A stretch of 64,000 bases of DNA. Source: Phoma sp. XZ068. Taxonomy: Eukaryota; Ascomycota; Dothideomycetes; Pleosporales; Didymellaceae. The notes under the pieces were generated by a model. It ran no database searches. It was not told the origin of the DNA and saw nothing but the letters and a program-made list of their open reading frames with translations. Within the stretch, counting starts at the first letter, position 1, and every line of letters starts with the position of its first letter. Shown piece after piece: positions 33,558 to 44,553 of this stretch. Position numbers and translations under genes: made by a program. The stretch spans positions 1,054,001 to 1,118,000 of the forward strand of contig RBKR01000005.1 of the NCBI GenBank assembly GCA_004835665.1, read 5' to 3'.

Positions 33558-34758
33558 TGTGTTGGAGTCGTTCAAGAGCAGTCCATGGTCGCTGCGATGG
33601 AATCGCATCCACGCGCACTGGCCAGGCTCCACTTTGCACACGCGACTGGGGACGTTGGGGACGTCATCGCTCGAGAACGTTCACAAGTGAAACTACGTCG
33701 TACCGTCCCCCTTAATGAACATTGCCATTAACAGGCCCAGTAATCGACAGCATAGATTTCTAGAGATGAAGATGTCGCTCTTCCTATCATTGCCTTTCCT
33801 TATCGTACCCTACTGGTTGACCGCAACTTGTCTGAGCATTGCTGCAACGAGACAGAGCCAACGCCCTCTTGACCGGAATGATCAACTCCAAAGGACACGG
33901 AACTCGGTACCTGGTGCTTGGAGCTCTGAAGGAGCTTGGCTGGTATTTGAACGCGGGGTCTCCGTGCTCGGGGCCCCAGATTCTTGAAACCTTGAAATGC
34001 ATCCCTTCGCCTTCCTGCCTTGTTTCGTTCCTGCACGACCATGACTGCTTACCTCAGACCCAAACTGCATTACCTTTCGGTGTTCATCTTTGGGGACGCT
34101 GACAGGAGAGTTTGGCCACGGATGGGGTAATCGGTGCATGCAGCGTTGTTGGTGGGTTGCAGTCAAGGGATTCCACCCACATCATCCCACAAGCCACTGC
34201 CGATCACCAGCGGTCGCTGTCTTCCACGAAACTCAATTGCTTACACTGGTAATCTGTTGCGGCCCCAAACATCAATTCAGCCAGCATGGCCGGGACAGGA
34301 GCAATTTTCATTGCGGACATGTTACGTGATGTGGCCGCCAATGCGAGCATTTGCTCTTCGCGGAGCCGCCGAAGGGAGCTCAAAGGAGACCGCCGATCTT
34401 CACTGCGGTAAGCAACATGGCAGCTCGCCATGGCCGACGAACCGCCTTCGTCACATCAATCGTCGAGCCACCCATACTATTGGGTCGGCCACCATACGAT
34501 TTCGCAGGGTCTGCGACTCGAAACGTCAGCCTTGGAGCGTCGTGTCTAGGATTAAACGAGGCAAGACCCGACACCAACTCTTTTTGCGTCCACGTCCCTC
34601 TGTGCAACCATAAGCATTGCGAAGCCCTGCTCTCTGTTCCGCGATTTGATCGGCCATTGATCAACGACCGGACGATTTATATTCCCTTCGTAATTTCTAT
34701 GTAATCCTTGACTTTTCCGTCTTTCATCCTCGATCTGAGATGTGACACACATGAGATC
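33558..34758. other. 1.2-kb divergent intergenic region
   Basis: Between RRF1 and the membrane-protein gene. Several open frames of 80-160 codons occur on both strands, but they overlap each other and show no domain, splice or start context worth reporting. Confidence 0.5.
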
Positions 34759-36068
34759 ATGGCTCCTCCTCTCAGTGCGCTCACTCTATTGCCTCTCCAC
34801 AAACGCATGCCAGAACCTTCAACACGAACATCACCGCCAACACGAGACAGCCTGTCTACAGAAGGAGGTTTCTTGGAAGCTTGGGCGCAAGGCTACAATG
34901 TGGGAAGCCTTGTCATCTTGATCTTGATAGTCTTCTGCAACTACCGCTCTGGCATATGGCTGCACAAGCTCATTCTCCTAGAGGTAAGAGTCACTGGTTG
35001 AAATTATATGTACACAAAAATGCTGACTGCTTGGAGCTTGTCCTCGCAATCTGGCATGGCACCTTCATCTTCGTTGAAGATCCATACTACGGCTGGTATC
35101 TGTCAGCAACAGCAACCCTGCTCTTTATCTCCTACTTCCTCCACAACGTCGTCGCCTGGCTCAAAATCCGACCATTCCTTCCCAAATGGGGCTCGCGCTT
35201 CTTCATTATCTCGCTCCTCTGCGTCCAGCCTTTCTGGATCGCTGAAGCATGGTCGAATTTCTCCTACTTCAACAACCTTGGCTCAGATGCCAACGTTCGT
35301 ATGCGCCCCTGGGAGGCTCTAGTTCGCGACCCATGGTGGATTTTTACGACCTGGAAATTAACCGATGCTATCAAGAAGACATATGGGTTCAAGATTTGGG
35401 CACTCATCCGCATCAACTCGAGGTTTGGAATCATGTTACTCTGCATGGTACGCCGCCGATCTTGTCAACGACCGCTCACCTACTGACGACAACGCAAGTT
35501 TCTATCCATAGCCTTCCTTGTCACCGATGCCGCCGTATCTGCCGCCCGTGTAACAGCCAGTAGTGGCATTAATCCCTACTGGCGCTTCGCCCTTGTCTTT
35601 AAGTGCGCCTCCGATACCATATTCCTTGACGACTTCAAGTCCATTCTTGACGACATCGTACAACGCAAGTTCAGCTCCACGAACACCAATGCACACCGAG
35701 GATCAAGTATTGGCATGACTAGCAGTCACGATGCCGGAAAGCGATCGCACTCGTCTCGTGGCGATGAATTCATCGAATGTGCGTCCCTTGAGCAGCCTCC
35801 AAAGTTACCGAAAGTGTCAACACCCGAACCGAGCGCGGTAAAATCTCGCTTCTTGAACCCATTCGCAACGAAGAGGAATAAGAGTGATACCCCAGAGATA
35901 CATGTCGAACAGGAAATGGCCGCCAGGTCACAACCCAGGCAAACGAGCGCCGACAGTTGGAACAGCAAAAGTCCTATGTTGCCAATACCAGCGCATACCG
36001 TATACGGTAATCAAAGTGTGAGTGCTAATGACAGTGAGGGGAGCTTGTTCATTGGGCGTCTTGTGTGA
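34759..36068 (+). CDS. Multi-pass membrane protein of unknown function
   Basis: Exons 34759-34983, 35037-35447 and 35499-36068 encode 401 aa. Hydrophobic spans include GSLVILILIVFCNYRSGIWL, the segment after the first splice (LVLAIWHGTFIFV), YLSATATLLFISYFLHNVVA, FFIISLLCVQPFWIAEAW and IMLLCMFLSIAFLVTDAAVS. Between them lie conserved-looking loops (PWEALVRDPWWIFTTWKLTD, AIKKTYGFKIWALIRINSR). The C-terminal third is hydrophilic, Ser-rich and presumably cytosolic, ending LFIGRLV. The pattern looks like a widespread fungal plasma-membrane family, but I cannot name it. Splice junctions keep phase and remove stops. Confidence 0.75.
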
Positions 36069-36935
36069 AAGACAAGGGAAAGGTCGCATAAGAAAATACC
36101 GTGATACCATGAGAGCAATATAGCGTACGCGCACAGAGCCTGTGTCCTCGGGTTGGGCTACTCACTGCAATGGCAGAAATGCCTGGTGCGCTTGCACACA
36201 CGCCTGTCGAGTCTACCGACATAAGCAAAACGTCGGGTCGTTGGAGAGGGCCACAGCACCTCAACTCGAAAATTTATGGTGTCGCAGTAGCAACGCCAGG
36301 ATTGCAACGCTGCATACGCCGCGAATCAAATAGTAGCAACAGTGTTGCATTGCGTGATGGGCAGGGAATGAAGTGACAGTTCACGGACGTTACGGAGTAG
36401 GAAGATGGGGCTGAAGGAAAGAGAGGGAGAACAGAAGGAAAGAAATAGTGGACATTATGCAGCATTCATATGCTGATCTGGATGATCTTTCAATAGTAAC
36501 CACTGTAATAACATGGCAGTTATTACGTTTTCTTTTCGACCACATAGCTACATTGGTGAAGATGGTGCGGCAAGATATCTGCAAATTTTATTCGGTTTCC
36601 CTTTTCTTCCTTGTTTTGTTTTGGTTTCAAGCGCGACATGCGTCAAATGGAACATCAGCTGAGAAAGAATGGCAAATTATAAGGCTTGAAGACTACAATG
36701 TATCGGAGAGGGGCCCACCCAATCTCTGCATTGTCTGGCCTAGTTGTGGCCGAACTGTGACAAGAGATTTGCCGTCAAGCACGATTCTTTGTGTATCTTA
36801 AAATAACGTTTTCAGTCAGAGTCAAAAATGGAACGTCTTGAATGTTGATAACAATGTTTGAAGACTACAATCAATTCTGGATATTTCCTGCTCGTTCCAA
36901 TCCGCAGTGTTGCCATCTAGGCCTCGAAGATCAGC
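36069..36935. other. Intergenic region at the start of the accessory zone
   Basis: One 117-codon open frame (36448-36801, plus) has a hydrophobic centre but no supporting features, so I do not call it a gene. Confidence 0.45.
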
Positions 36936-38270
36936 CTAGATATCCGACCAGTCGTCTATCATTATGTCGTAGTCGGCTTTTTCGCCTAGATCTGCCATGG
37001 TCTGGCCCTGTAGCTGGAGATGGAGGCGGAGGGACTTGATTTGCGCCTTAATCGTGGTGAACTTGTACTCTAGGCGGACATGGTCGAGGACGTGCTCACG
37101 CCGAGTTGCAGGCTCGATGGTAATCTTCCGTTGAAGATGAGTAAGATATCACCCAGTTCTTCCTCTTCGACCAACTCACCATACTCTGCTGCTTCTGGCG
37201 TCTTCGCGCCAAATTTCCAGATGATTCTCAACGTGAGCGCAGGTTCCTGTGGCACTGGGCACCCACTGGCTTCAGAGGCGCATCTGGTGCCATTGGACCA
37301 GATTTTGCATCCTCTGGTCTCATTCAAGCTGGTACATGGCTCTCGCAAATCTCCAACCTGGCAGCCCACCGCTTTTAGCCAAAACGGCCTTCCCAAGGAG
37401 CATTGGAAGAGTATTGGACGTACTTGAGTATTGCAAAAACCCGCGCATAGGCTTCAATATTGTGCTCGTCTAAGGTATTGAAAGGCCCAGGTTCAGAAAA
37501 AATAAGGGGCATCTGCGCATCGATTCGAGGAATCGTCTTCTCTTAGACCTTGTCAAAGTCCGCACAAGCTTGCTCAATTTCTTGTGTGGTGCACACAAGT
37601 CCTCTTGATGCACGTCTTCAACATCTCGTCCAGCCTGAGCGACAATCAATGCGACGCGAAATCTGAATTTTCCAGAGTGTGATGGTGGGTAGACGGTGGC
37701 TGGATCGTCGTCGGTTTTCATTTTGTCAGCAGGACTTTCAGCACTGAGTCCAGTCGAATGCTTTACAGTTCAGTGGACAGTCGATTGAAGTGGTATAGTA
37801 CAATCGGCGAGATGGCAAACCGGCGGAAATCATTGGTGCATCGGTATCCCAAATACGCCGCTCTCTCCTTCCTTCTCCCAGTTCTCATTGGTGAACGATT
37901 TCGCACTTTCGCCGTCTCCCTTCTGACGTGCAGGTCCTGTGACTTTCTTGCTCTTCATCATCTTCGGCCTCTTTGCGGATGCAACTGATTAAATTACGGG
38001 TGATGCATTGGCAGCCGCAAAGGTACGTCTCCTCGGCGTCTCAGGCAGTGCCTTGGTGTCCGCTGCCATTGTCAGTAGGGTGTTTCTTTCAAATACATTC
38101 TTCTGCTTACTCGATGCCGCCTTTGGAGGGTTGGCGACGGAGGAGCGGGAGGAGACGAGGCCGCAGCCTCAGTCGCCAGCTGACTTAGCTCCCTGGTGTC
38201 GCTGTCGTCGCTCTCGGCACGTCGTTATTTCGGAGGTACTTTCTTCGTCTGCCTGGAGACTGGCGTCGCT
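36936..38270 (-). pseudogene. Broken gene of unknown family (accessory)
   Basis: Read on the minus strand, protein-like blocks follow each other in shifting frames. From the 5' end they are KALPETPRRRTFAAANASPV, KRPKMMKSKKVTGPARQKG, HSGKFRFRVALIVAQAGRDV, PGPFNTLDEHNIEAYARVFA, WSNGTRCASEASGCPVPQEP, LTLRIIWKFGAKTPEAAEYG, VEEEELGDILLIFNGRLPSS and, last, DHVRLEYKFTTIKAQIKSLR ending DDWSDI before TAG at 36936. At least three frame changes and several in-frame stops separate them (for example TAA after DFDKV and after EGRFG). The Pro-Arg-rich N-terminus and helical C-terminus suggest a nuclear or structural protein, but no domain is recognised. The base composition is normal, so decay is by indels and scattered changes rather than heavy RIP. 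Confidence 0.6.
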
Positions 38271-38979
38271 TTGAGCTGATGTGTATCTGCTGTAGAACTG
38301 TAGAATAGTATGGTAGTGGTGGCAGAGAGGGAACAAAATCAGTGGTGGTGTGGTGATTGTGTGGAGTTGTAGTGGAGGACCACGGGTGGATGGCGACGGG
38401 CCAGATTTGCAAGGCAGTAAGCAATCTCTCACCTCACACGCCAGTATTGCGGCGCCGCCAGCTAAACTGGGCCGTGGAGGCGCCAAAATCCGTGGGTAAG
38501 TGAGAGCGCGGTGACCATGCGCTCGCGTACTGCTATTGCAAGGTTTCTACCCTACTGACAAATGTACCATTGTTGCATCGATGACACACTAATACACTAC
38601 ATCTGACTTACAGTGGATTTCGTCATGGTCATTATGGCTGGCTACCTCGACACTGACTGTGATTCAGACACGGAGACAGCGAAGATCAACGTACCACTGG
38701 CCGATCCATTCGCCTCAGCCGGAAAGAAATCCATTCTCCAACTCCTCACTCGCCCAGACATGAGACTCAGCACCAAGGTTCGCATGGAGAAGGTGACTTA
38801 GGGCGGAAGCTGAAGTAAACGCTATACGTGTGTGTTATGGGCAAACCGGCTGCAAACATAGCAGCTACAGAGGCGAGTTTTCTTCTTCGGTTTCTACTCT
38901 CAAACAAAGCTCCGTACTAATCGTTAGCAGTCCAAACAACATATCAACAGGAGAGCGAGAGTTTAGTGATCTCCCTCTC
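38271..38979. other. Intergenic region between two broken genes
   Basis: It may include the lost 5' end of the minus-strand pseudogene. A 62-codon plus-strand frame at 38613-38801, preceded by an acceptor-like CTTACAG, looks protein-like (DTDCDSDTETAKINVPLADP) and could be an upstream remnant of the next broken gene. Confidence 0.4.
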
Positions 38980-39772
38980 TTAAGCTTTCGTTATAGTCTA
39001 TCACCAAAAATGCCGAACCGAGGGGGGCGAAAAGCTACGATACTATCACACACGGCTTCAAAAAATTGAAGAAAGGCTGATTTGCAAGTACGGACACTTG
39101 GCCATCACTGAGTATTGGCCTGCCAAGATCACGGGTGCGCTCGACCAGTTTGTCGATCCGGGTTTGTTGACCCGAAAGATGAAGCTATCACTAGAGACTA
39201 CCGAAGCACCGGTTATGCGTCGCATCATTACCGCCTTGTATCGAGTTGCAATGCCCAACGGAAGGAACACTTGGAGCACAACGCCCACAGACATTGCTAC
39301 TCAACTTCTATTGGCCGCACTCGGCGTTCGTGCTGGTGGATTCCTCATCAAGACTTAGATGGTCTCAGATACCGAACGTTAGGCTACACTTTGCGAGCGT
39401 GTAGGCTCGAACGCCGCTTCTGCATCCACAGTGGTAAGACCACGAACTGGGCACCATCATTCCTCTATGAGCAGGCACCAAGCTGACTATATCAAAGGGG
39501 AGACGGAAGCAGTTCCACTATATTTCCGCCAAAGGCCAGAAATACGCCGAGAACAACGCGACGTGCTCGATCAAACTCGTTGTTGTGTTGGCACTGCGAT
39601 CAGGCAACGTTCATGGTCCTAACCTCGAGGAAGCTCTGAGCAACGCTGCTGCGACAAAACAATAGCGCGGAAATTTGACCACAGGCCTATAGTCTGCGCC
39701 GTGGAAGGTGCGGGAAGTTCAAGAGAGAAGCCGACAGCTAGACAGAGGGCAAATCGCTGGCTCAAGTAGGCC
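38980..39772 (+). pseudogene. Broken gene resembling a fungal FluG/DUF3435-type protein
   Basis: Plus-strand blocks in more than one frame read LRYYHTRLQKIEERLICKYG, YWPAKITGALDQFVDPGLLT, PNGRNTWSTTPTDIATQLLL and AALGVRAGGFLIK. After a one-base shift come LDGLRYRTLGYTLRACR and HSGKTTNWAPSFLYEQ; after another shift, IKLVVVLALRSGNVHGPNLE, EALSNAAATKQ and RKFDHRPIVCAVEGAG. The order (ATQLLLAxLGxRxGGF, then GLRYRxLxxTL, then a Lys-Thr segment, then a second hydrophobic block with LALRxGNVxGP) is what I recall of fungal FluG/DUF3435 proteins, some of which are related to tyrosine recombinases of large mobile elements. No intact start or full frame remains. The family call is from memory of the pattern and is tentative. 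Confidence 0.45.
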
Positions 39773-40700
39773 ATGGGTGTCATGGGTCCAGCCAGTGCGG
39801 TCAGACTCTGCTCAAGTTATAAAAACGCTCGCATGGAATTGCGCCATTATCAGATTATGGAGAGGTATTCACAGCAGGGTTGTCCTTGTTTTTTAAGCTC
39901 ACAGGTATGCAAAAGACTAAAAATTTGCTCCAAGTCTTTATATAACAGGTTGACGGTAATGTTAAATCATTCCAAGAATCACATTGCCAAGTACACCATG
40001 TTCACATTTTCTTCGACCGCGTCAACAAATTGCTGGTCTTGACAGTTTTCTTGTGTAAGTATTCTATCAGCCAACGATTGATGCATTCTATCTAGGTTTG
40101 CACGGTAGTGACCCTTCGGGAGAGGACAGCTATGTTTTGCTGCACCAAAGCTCGGTGAAGCTGAAAGGTCCGTATCCAAAAACTAAGGCCTTTCACTAAG
40201 TATCGGCCTGGGTGGCGCATTTTGCATACTCGGCGCGATTTTGACGATGTTTGCTAGGCCTTTGGGTTTGGTGTAGTATTATGGCAGCTACGTCCAAGGA
40301 CCGCCCACCAGAGCACAAGGCTAAACCGTGGCGCGGGGAAGCCATCTCCAGGCACGTAGAGAGGTCAACTTCCACACATCGCTTGAAAACTTGACACGCG
40401 CATTCTCTTTTGCAACCTGACAGCGACATTACAGCCTTCTTTACAAGATTTTGTGAAATCGATTCACATTCGAACTGTGCACGCCTCCTGTTTTACAACT
40501 TTCGCATTTGGACGTCCCGCCCACGGCGACGCAATCCCGACTAGGACGAGCAATGCCATTGGTGCAACAGCCACCTGACTCATATCGCCCCCGAAACCTA
40601 GCCTTTTCCGCACGGCCTGCCGATCCATCCATTCAGACCTTGTGAATCCAGGGCCAGTGCGCATTGTGCACCTGCCGCGGTCGGTCGAATTTGGGACGGG
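39773..40700. other. Intergenic region before the U6 gene
   Basis: Moderately AT-rich, with a few short open frames that do not look coding. No LTR or terminal repeat was recognised. Confidence 0.45.
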
Positions 40701-40704
40701 CTAC

Positions 40705-40712
40705 ATATATTC
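40705..40712 (+). promoter_or_regulatory. TATA box of the U6 snRNA gene
   Basis: ATATATTC lies about 26 bp upstream of the proposed U6 5' end, the spacing used by RNA polymerase III on fungal U6 genes. Confidence 0.75.
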
Positions 40713-40730
40713 AAAAATTACCCTCTACTT

Positions 40731-40831
40731 CGCCTTCGGGCATTTGGTCAATTGAAACGATACAGAGAAGATTAGCATGGCCCCTGCACTAAGGATGACA
40801 CGCTCAATCAAAGAGAAGCTACCATTTTTTT
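40731..40831 (+). ncRNA. U6: U6 spliceosomal snRNA
   Basis: The sequence contains the near-invariant U6 core. A 5' GCC-UUCG-GGC stem-loop (40732-40741) is followed by CATTTGGTCAATTGAAACGA, the ACAGAGA box (40762-40768), the catalytic AGC triad (40774-40776) and GGCCCCTGCACTAAGGATGA forming the U4-pairing and internal stem-loop region. A 3' tail ends in seven T residues (40825-40831), the Pol III stop. U6 is the catalytic RNA of the spliceosome. No intron interrupts it. The 5' end is placed from the hairpin and the TATA spacing and could be off by a base or two. Confidence 0.95.
40825..40831 (+). terminator. Pol III terminator of U6
   Basis: Seven consecutive T residues immediately follow the conserved U6 3' region. 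Confidence 0.85.
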
Positions 40832-40863
40832 CGTCTATGACATGAACTTTTGCGCTAGCAACA

Positions 40864-40874
40864 GGTTCGATTCT
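40864..40874 (+). promoter_or_regulatory. B box downstream of U6
   Basis: GGTTCGATTCT matches the Pol III B-box consensus (GGTTCGANTCC) with one mismatch at the last base. It lies about 32 bp past the terminator, as in the yeast SNR6 layout (TATA box upstream, B box downstream) though closer. No tRNA surrounds it. Confidence 0.65.
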
Positions 40875-41250
40875 TTAGCGAGGCAGCCTTTTTAGCACTC
40901 TTTTTGCATTGGCGCAAGCAGGAAAACGCTTTGACCAGCCACCCAAACTCATTAACTTACTTACCTCCCACATTGATTGCTAGTACACTCCGGCGTATCT
41001 CATCTAGCCTCTGAATTGCTTTATGCCCTTGTGTAACATGCAAAGAGCAGTAAATTGCCTCCCCGAACTCACTATAGTGCGGGTACCCAGGATCAGTACA
41101 TAAATCAAGGTAGCTCGCTAATGCTTATACCAATACCCCCTCTGTTAGCTCAAGCATGCTTTGCATAATAGAAGTCCTCCTATAACTTATTTTTAATGCG
41201 CTATTGCTACCTTATAGGCATGCCAGCAATATTGTATTACAGCCCTGTTT
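40875..41250. other. Transition from normal to AT-rich DNA
   Basis: Composition is normal up to about 41.2 kb, with CA, TG and CG dinucleotides present. It then changes within a few tens of bases to DNA almost devoid of them and saturated with TA. No gene or terminal repeat marks the edge. Confidence 0.6.
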
Positions 41251-43482
41251 TGCTTTAATTTATAAATATTAGCAAAGTCTTAGTAACTTTATTATCCTTG
41301 TTATTATCTTTACTACTCTAGTATAAACACAAGCCTTATATCTAGAACTATATAAGAAGTATAAATAGGCTACTAAATAGACTCTTAACAAGCTATACTA
41401 GTAGACTAGATAGTAGAAAAGCCTCTATCTTTAAGAGGTTAAAATTACTCTATATTCTCCTTCTTCTAATAACTTAGTTATAAAGGTAAGTATAATATAT
41501 AATACTACTATTAGGCCTAGTAGCTAGAGGTACTAAAGAGAGAAGTATTAATATAAGTAGGTAGGACTATAATAGTTCTAAACAAGGTTAATTAATAGTA
41601 GACTATTATTAGATATATAGCTTATAGAAGTTAAATACTTATATTACTATGCTTAGGTAGGGCGTAGTTACTAGAGTTACCTCTATACAGGGTAACTAGA
41701 GTATATAGAGCTAAGCTTAGCTATTTATTATAAGGTAGTAAATAGTCTACTATTAATTAACCTTGTTTAGGACTATTATAGTTCTACCTACTTATATTAA
41801 TACTTCTCTCTCTAGTGCCTCTAGCTATTAAGCCTAATATTCTATTTACTCTCTTTACTAGGAAGTAGATTATAGTATTATAGAATAAGTAACTAATTAA
41901 GCCCTATTATAAAGGAACTTACTCTAGAACTACTAGAAGCTTCCTTTTCTATAGTAATAGGGAAGTTTTCTATATTAAGAATAGTAAGAACTTAGAATAT
42001 AATACTAAGAGATAATTAACCTATTATCTTCTTAAATATAATAAATAAGGTATAAAGCTTACTAGTATAAGCTAGTAGACTTTCTAATAAGTTATAGCAG
42101 CCTATAGAGGCCTAGAATACTCTAGTAGTAAATAGTATAGACTAAGAGCTATAAGAGTTAGAAGCTTAGTATAAGAAGGCTATAAAGATATAATAAGTAG
42201 CTTATCTTAAGAAAATAAAGGCTAGATATCTTACTAGAGATATTAATACTCTATAAGCTATCTCTAGTAGAGCTCTATTAGCTATAGTAGTTTCTATAGT
42301 CCTAACTTTAGATTTACCTTACTCTAAGCTACTATATATATTTACTAAGTAGATATATATAGTATATAACTACTAGAAGTAAGATTATAAGTAGTTTTTT
42401 AATAGACTACCTGCTAACTTCCTATAGGAGATATAAAAGGTTAATTTTAGTATATAGTATTTATTAGAGACTATAAAGACCTTATAGTTAGTATACTATA
42501 CTAACTAACTTTATATAGATTCTTTATAAAATCTAACCTAGAAAGCTATAAAAGCTATAATACTAGGCTCTCTAGGCACTATCTTAGAAAGAAGATAAAA
42601 AGTATATAAGGCCTTAAGTTATACTAAAATACTTTCTTATAGTAGTTCTATAGATTTACTAGATTATATAAGGCCTTACTAGAAAGAACTAGGTAATATA
42701 TATAGAGTAAACCTCTAAGTAATTAGATATATCTATATATTACCTAAAGAGATATAAAGGCAGCTATTTATATACCTAGAGAAGTAGTATATAATACTTA
42801 GCTAGGTAGAAAAGGTTACTAATATAATTTATTAATAGAGAGGCTATCTTAAGAACTTAAAGGAGAAAAAACCTTCTAAAGAGTTAGAAAAGTAAAAAAG
42901 TAACTTAAAAGATATAAAGAGGTCTAAAGAGGCTATAAAGTATAAGAAAGAAAGTAGTTCTAACTATAGTAGCCTAAAGAAGCCTAAAGAGTTAAAGCTA
43001 AGAGTAAACTACTCTATAGTAACCTATTATAGGTATAGAGAAGTAGGATATATTAAACTAAAGTATCTAAACTCTAATAAGTCTATAAAACTTAAAAAAA
43101 AAAGAGACTTAAGAAAAGGTAAGAGGTAGAAGAATTAGATCTATTTCTTCTTACCTATATCTTTTATATATAGAAGAGTAAAGATTTTAGCACCCTTTAT
43201 ATAGTATTATACTCTTAGCTAGTATAGCTACTTATAGTAGAAGTAACTATAGAATCTTCTAGACTAATAGAGGCCTTAGTAGATAGGGGCTCTTAGCTTA
43301 ATTTACTCTTTATAATTATAGTAAAGAAGTAAAATTTCTATATAGATCCTCTGCCTAAATTCCTTATAAAGAGGGTAGATAGGTCTATAATATAGATATA
43401 TAGCACTATAACTATAAGAATAACTATAGTTAACTTATAAGGCTATAAAGAGGTAGGTAATATACTATTTATAGTTACTAAC
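41251..43482 (+). mobile_element. Gypsy/Ty3 retrotransposon family B, left segment (5' region, gag, start of protease), RIP-mutated
   Basis: This is the 5' part of a plus-strand element interrupted at 43482. A gag-like region runs to about 43070, ending in a zinc knuckle whose Cys and His codons have become Tyr (YYRYREVGYIKLKY at 43027-43068, expected spacing C-x2-C-x4-H-x4-C). A protease frame follows with LVDRGS at the active-site position. Reading stops at VTN and resumes seamlessly at 50229 once insertion A0 and one CTAAC copy are removed. Stops are almost all TAA/TAG at former Gln, Arg or Trp codons. I could not fix the left LTR; the MITE-like element lies inside this segment. Confidence 0.75.
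41509..41839. mobile_element. MITE-like element with ~97-bp terminal inverted repeats
   Basis: The outer arms (left TTAGGCCTAGTAGCTAGAGG, right as its near-complement) pair over about 97 bp, with roughly 120-130 bp between them. Mismatches between arms are almost all C/T or G/A, as expected if each arm was RIP-mutated separately. The ends are flanked by TA, consistent with a TA target duplication of the Tc1/mariner kind, but TA is so common here that this is weak. No coding capacity is seen. Confidence 0.65.
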
Positions 43483-43965
43483 TATTAAGGTTATAAACTA
43501 AGCAAAGCTTATAAATACTTCTAAGGTTAGTTCTCTAGGATAAATACTAGTATAGGAGGGGTTAGTATAGATACCTAGTAAAACACTATAACAACTATAG
43601 GGTTAATAATAAGTAGTATAGATAGTTAATCTATCTAGCTTAAGAGTTAAGTTAAGTTCTAATAACAAAGTTAATTAACAAGGTTAAATATAATGCTATA
43701 AGAGTAGTGTTCCTAATTACTATATACTAAAGAGTGTCCTATATTTCTTATAATATTCTATAAAGTTCTATAGGAGGCCCTATAGTTTCTATAAGTAGTT
43801 TATAGTTTCTATAGAATATATATATAGTGTCTTATACTATCTTACACTCTTAGTATAGTTTATTTCTATAGAATTATAGAATATTATATAGTCTTCTTAG
43901 CCCTACACTATTAATCTATAACTATAACTTTATTATACTATACCTCTTCCTCTAAGATTATAATA
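43483..43965 (-). repeat. A0 3' LTR
   Basis: 483 bp. Its ends read TATTAAGG and GATTATAATA on the plus strand, that is TATTATAATC...CCTTAATA on the element strand. This is the canonical TG...CA end pair after RIP of both ends. It differs from the other LTR copies almost only by transitions. Confidence 0.9.
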
Positions 43966-44049
43966 CTATTCTCCTCCTTTATAGTTTATATTCTTATAAA
44001 CTAATAAATAGTTTCCTAAAGTACCTAAGCTTAATATATAACAGGAACC

Positions 44050-44553
44050 TAAATTAATAATATTAAATATCTTACTATAGTTGCCTATAAGTACTATATA
44101 AAGAAGAACTTACCTTATAAGATATCTTTATTATATAAGAAGTATAGAAATTATAAATATAATAGAATAAAGAAGTGCAAGCCTATAGATCTGCCTATTC
44201 CTAATTTCTCTAAAATTAATAATAAGATATTATATTTAAAAGAAATAGAAGATAAGGCTGCTAAAGCTAAGAAAGCTATAATAGCTGCCTTATAGGCTAC
44301 TTATACTAAATTAAACTAGGTATATAAATAAAAGAAATTCTTAAAGTATTATAAATAGTAATAGTTTAATATAAGTGCTTAGTTTATTAAGGATATAGAG
44401 CACCTAGAGTAATAGAAGTTATTACTTAATAATATTACTATACTTAAGAATAGGTTAATGCCTAGCTTACTTATACTAGACTAGGTAATATATCCTCTTC
44501 CTTTAGACTCTAATACTGCTAATACTAGTATAATAGCTAGTAGTAGTTTATAA
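44050..44553 (+). pseudogene. Antisense reading frame of family A, copy in A0
   Basis: On the strand opposite to gag-pol, a frame of about 168 codons ends at TAA 44551-44553. It reads LPYKISLLYKKYRNYKYNRI, KPIDLPIPNFSKINNKILYL, KEIEDKAAKAKKAIIAAL, and later FIKDIEHLE and SNTANTSIIASSSL. Interruptions are TAG/TAA at positions that would be Gln, Arg or Trp before RIP. The composition (Lys/Glu/Ile/Leu, heptad-like) suggests a coiled coil. The same frame occurs in A1 and A2. Its family and role are unknown to me. A start codon cannot be fixed; the frame may begin nearer the LTR. Confidence 0.6.

Noticed and set aside
40864..40874. tRNA gene suggested by the GGTTCGATTCT box
   Set aside because: No acceptor, D or anticodon arms can be formed around it; it fits the downstream B box of U6.
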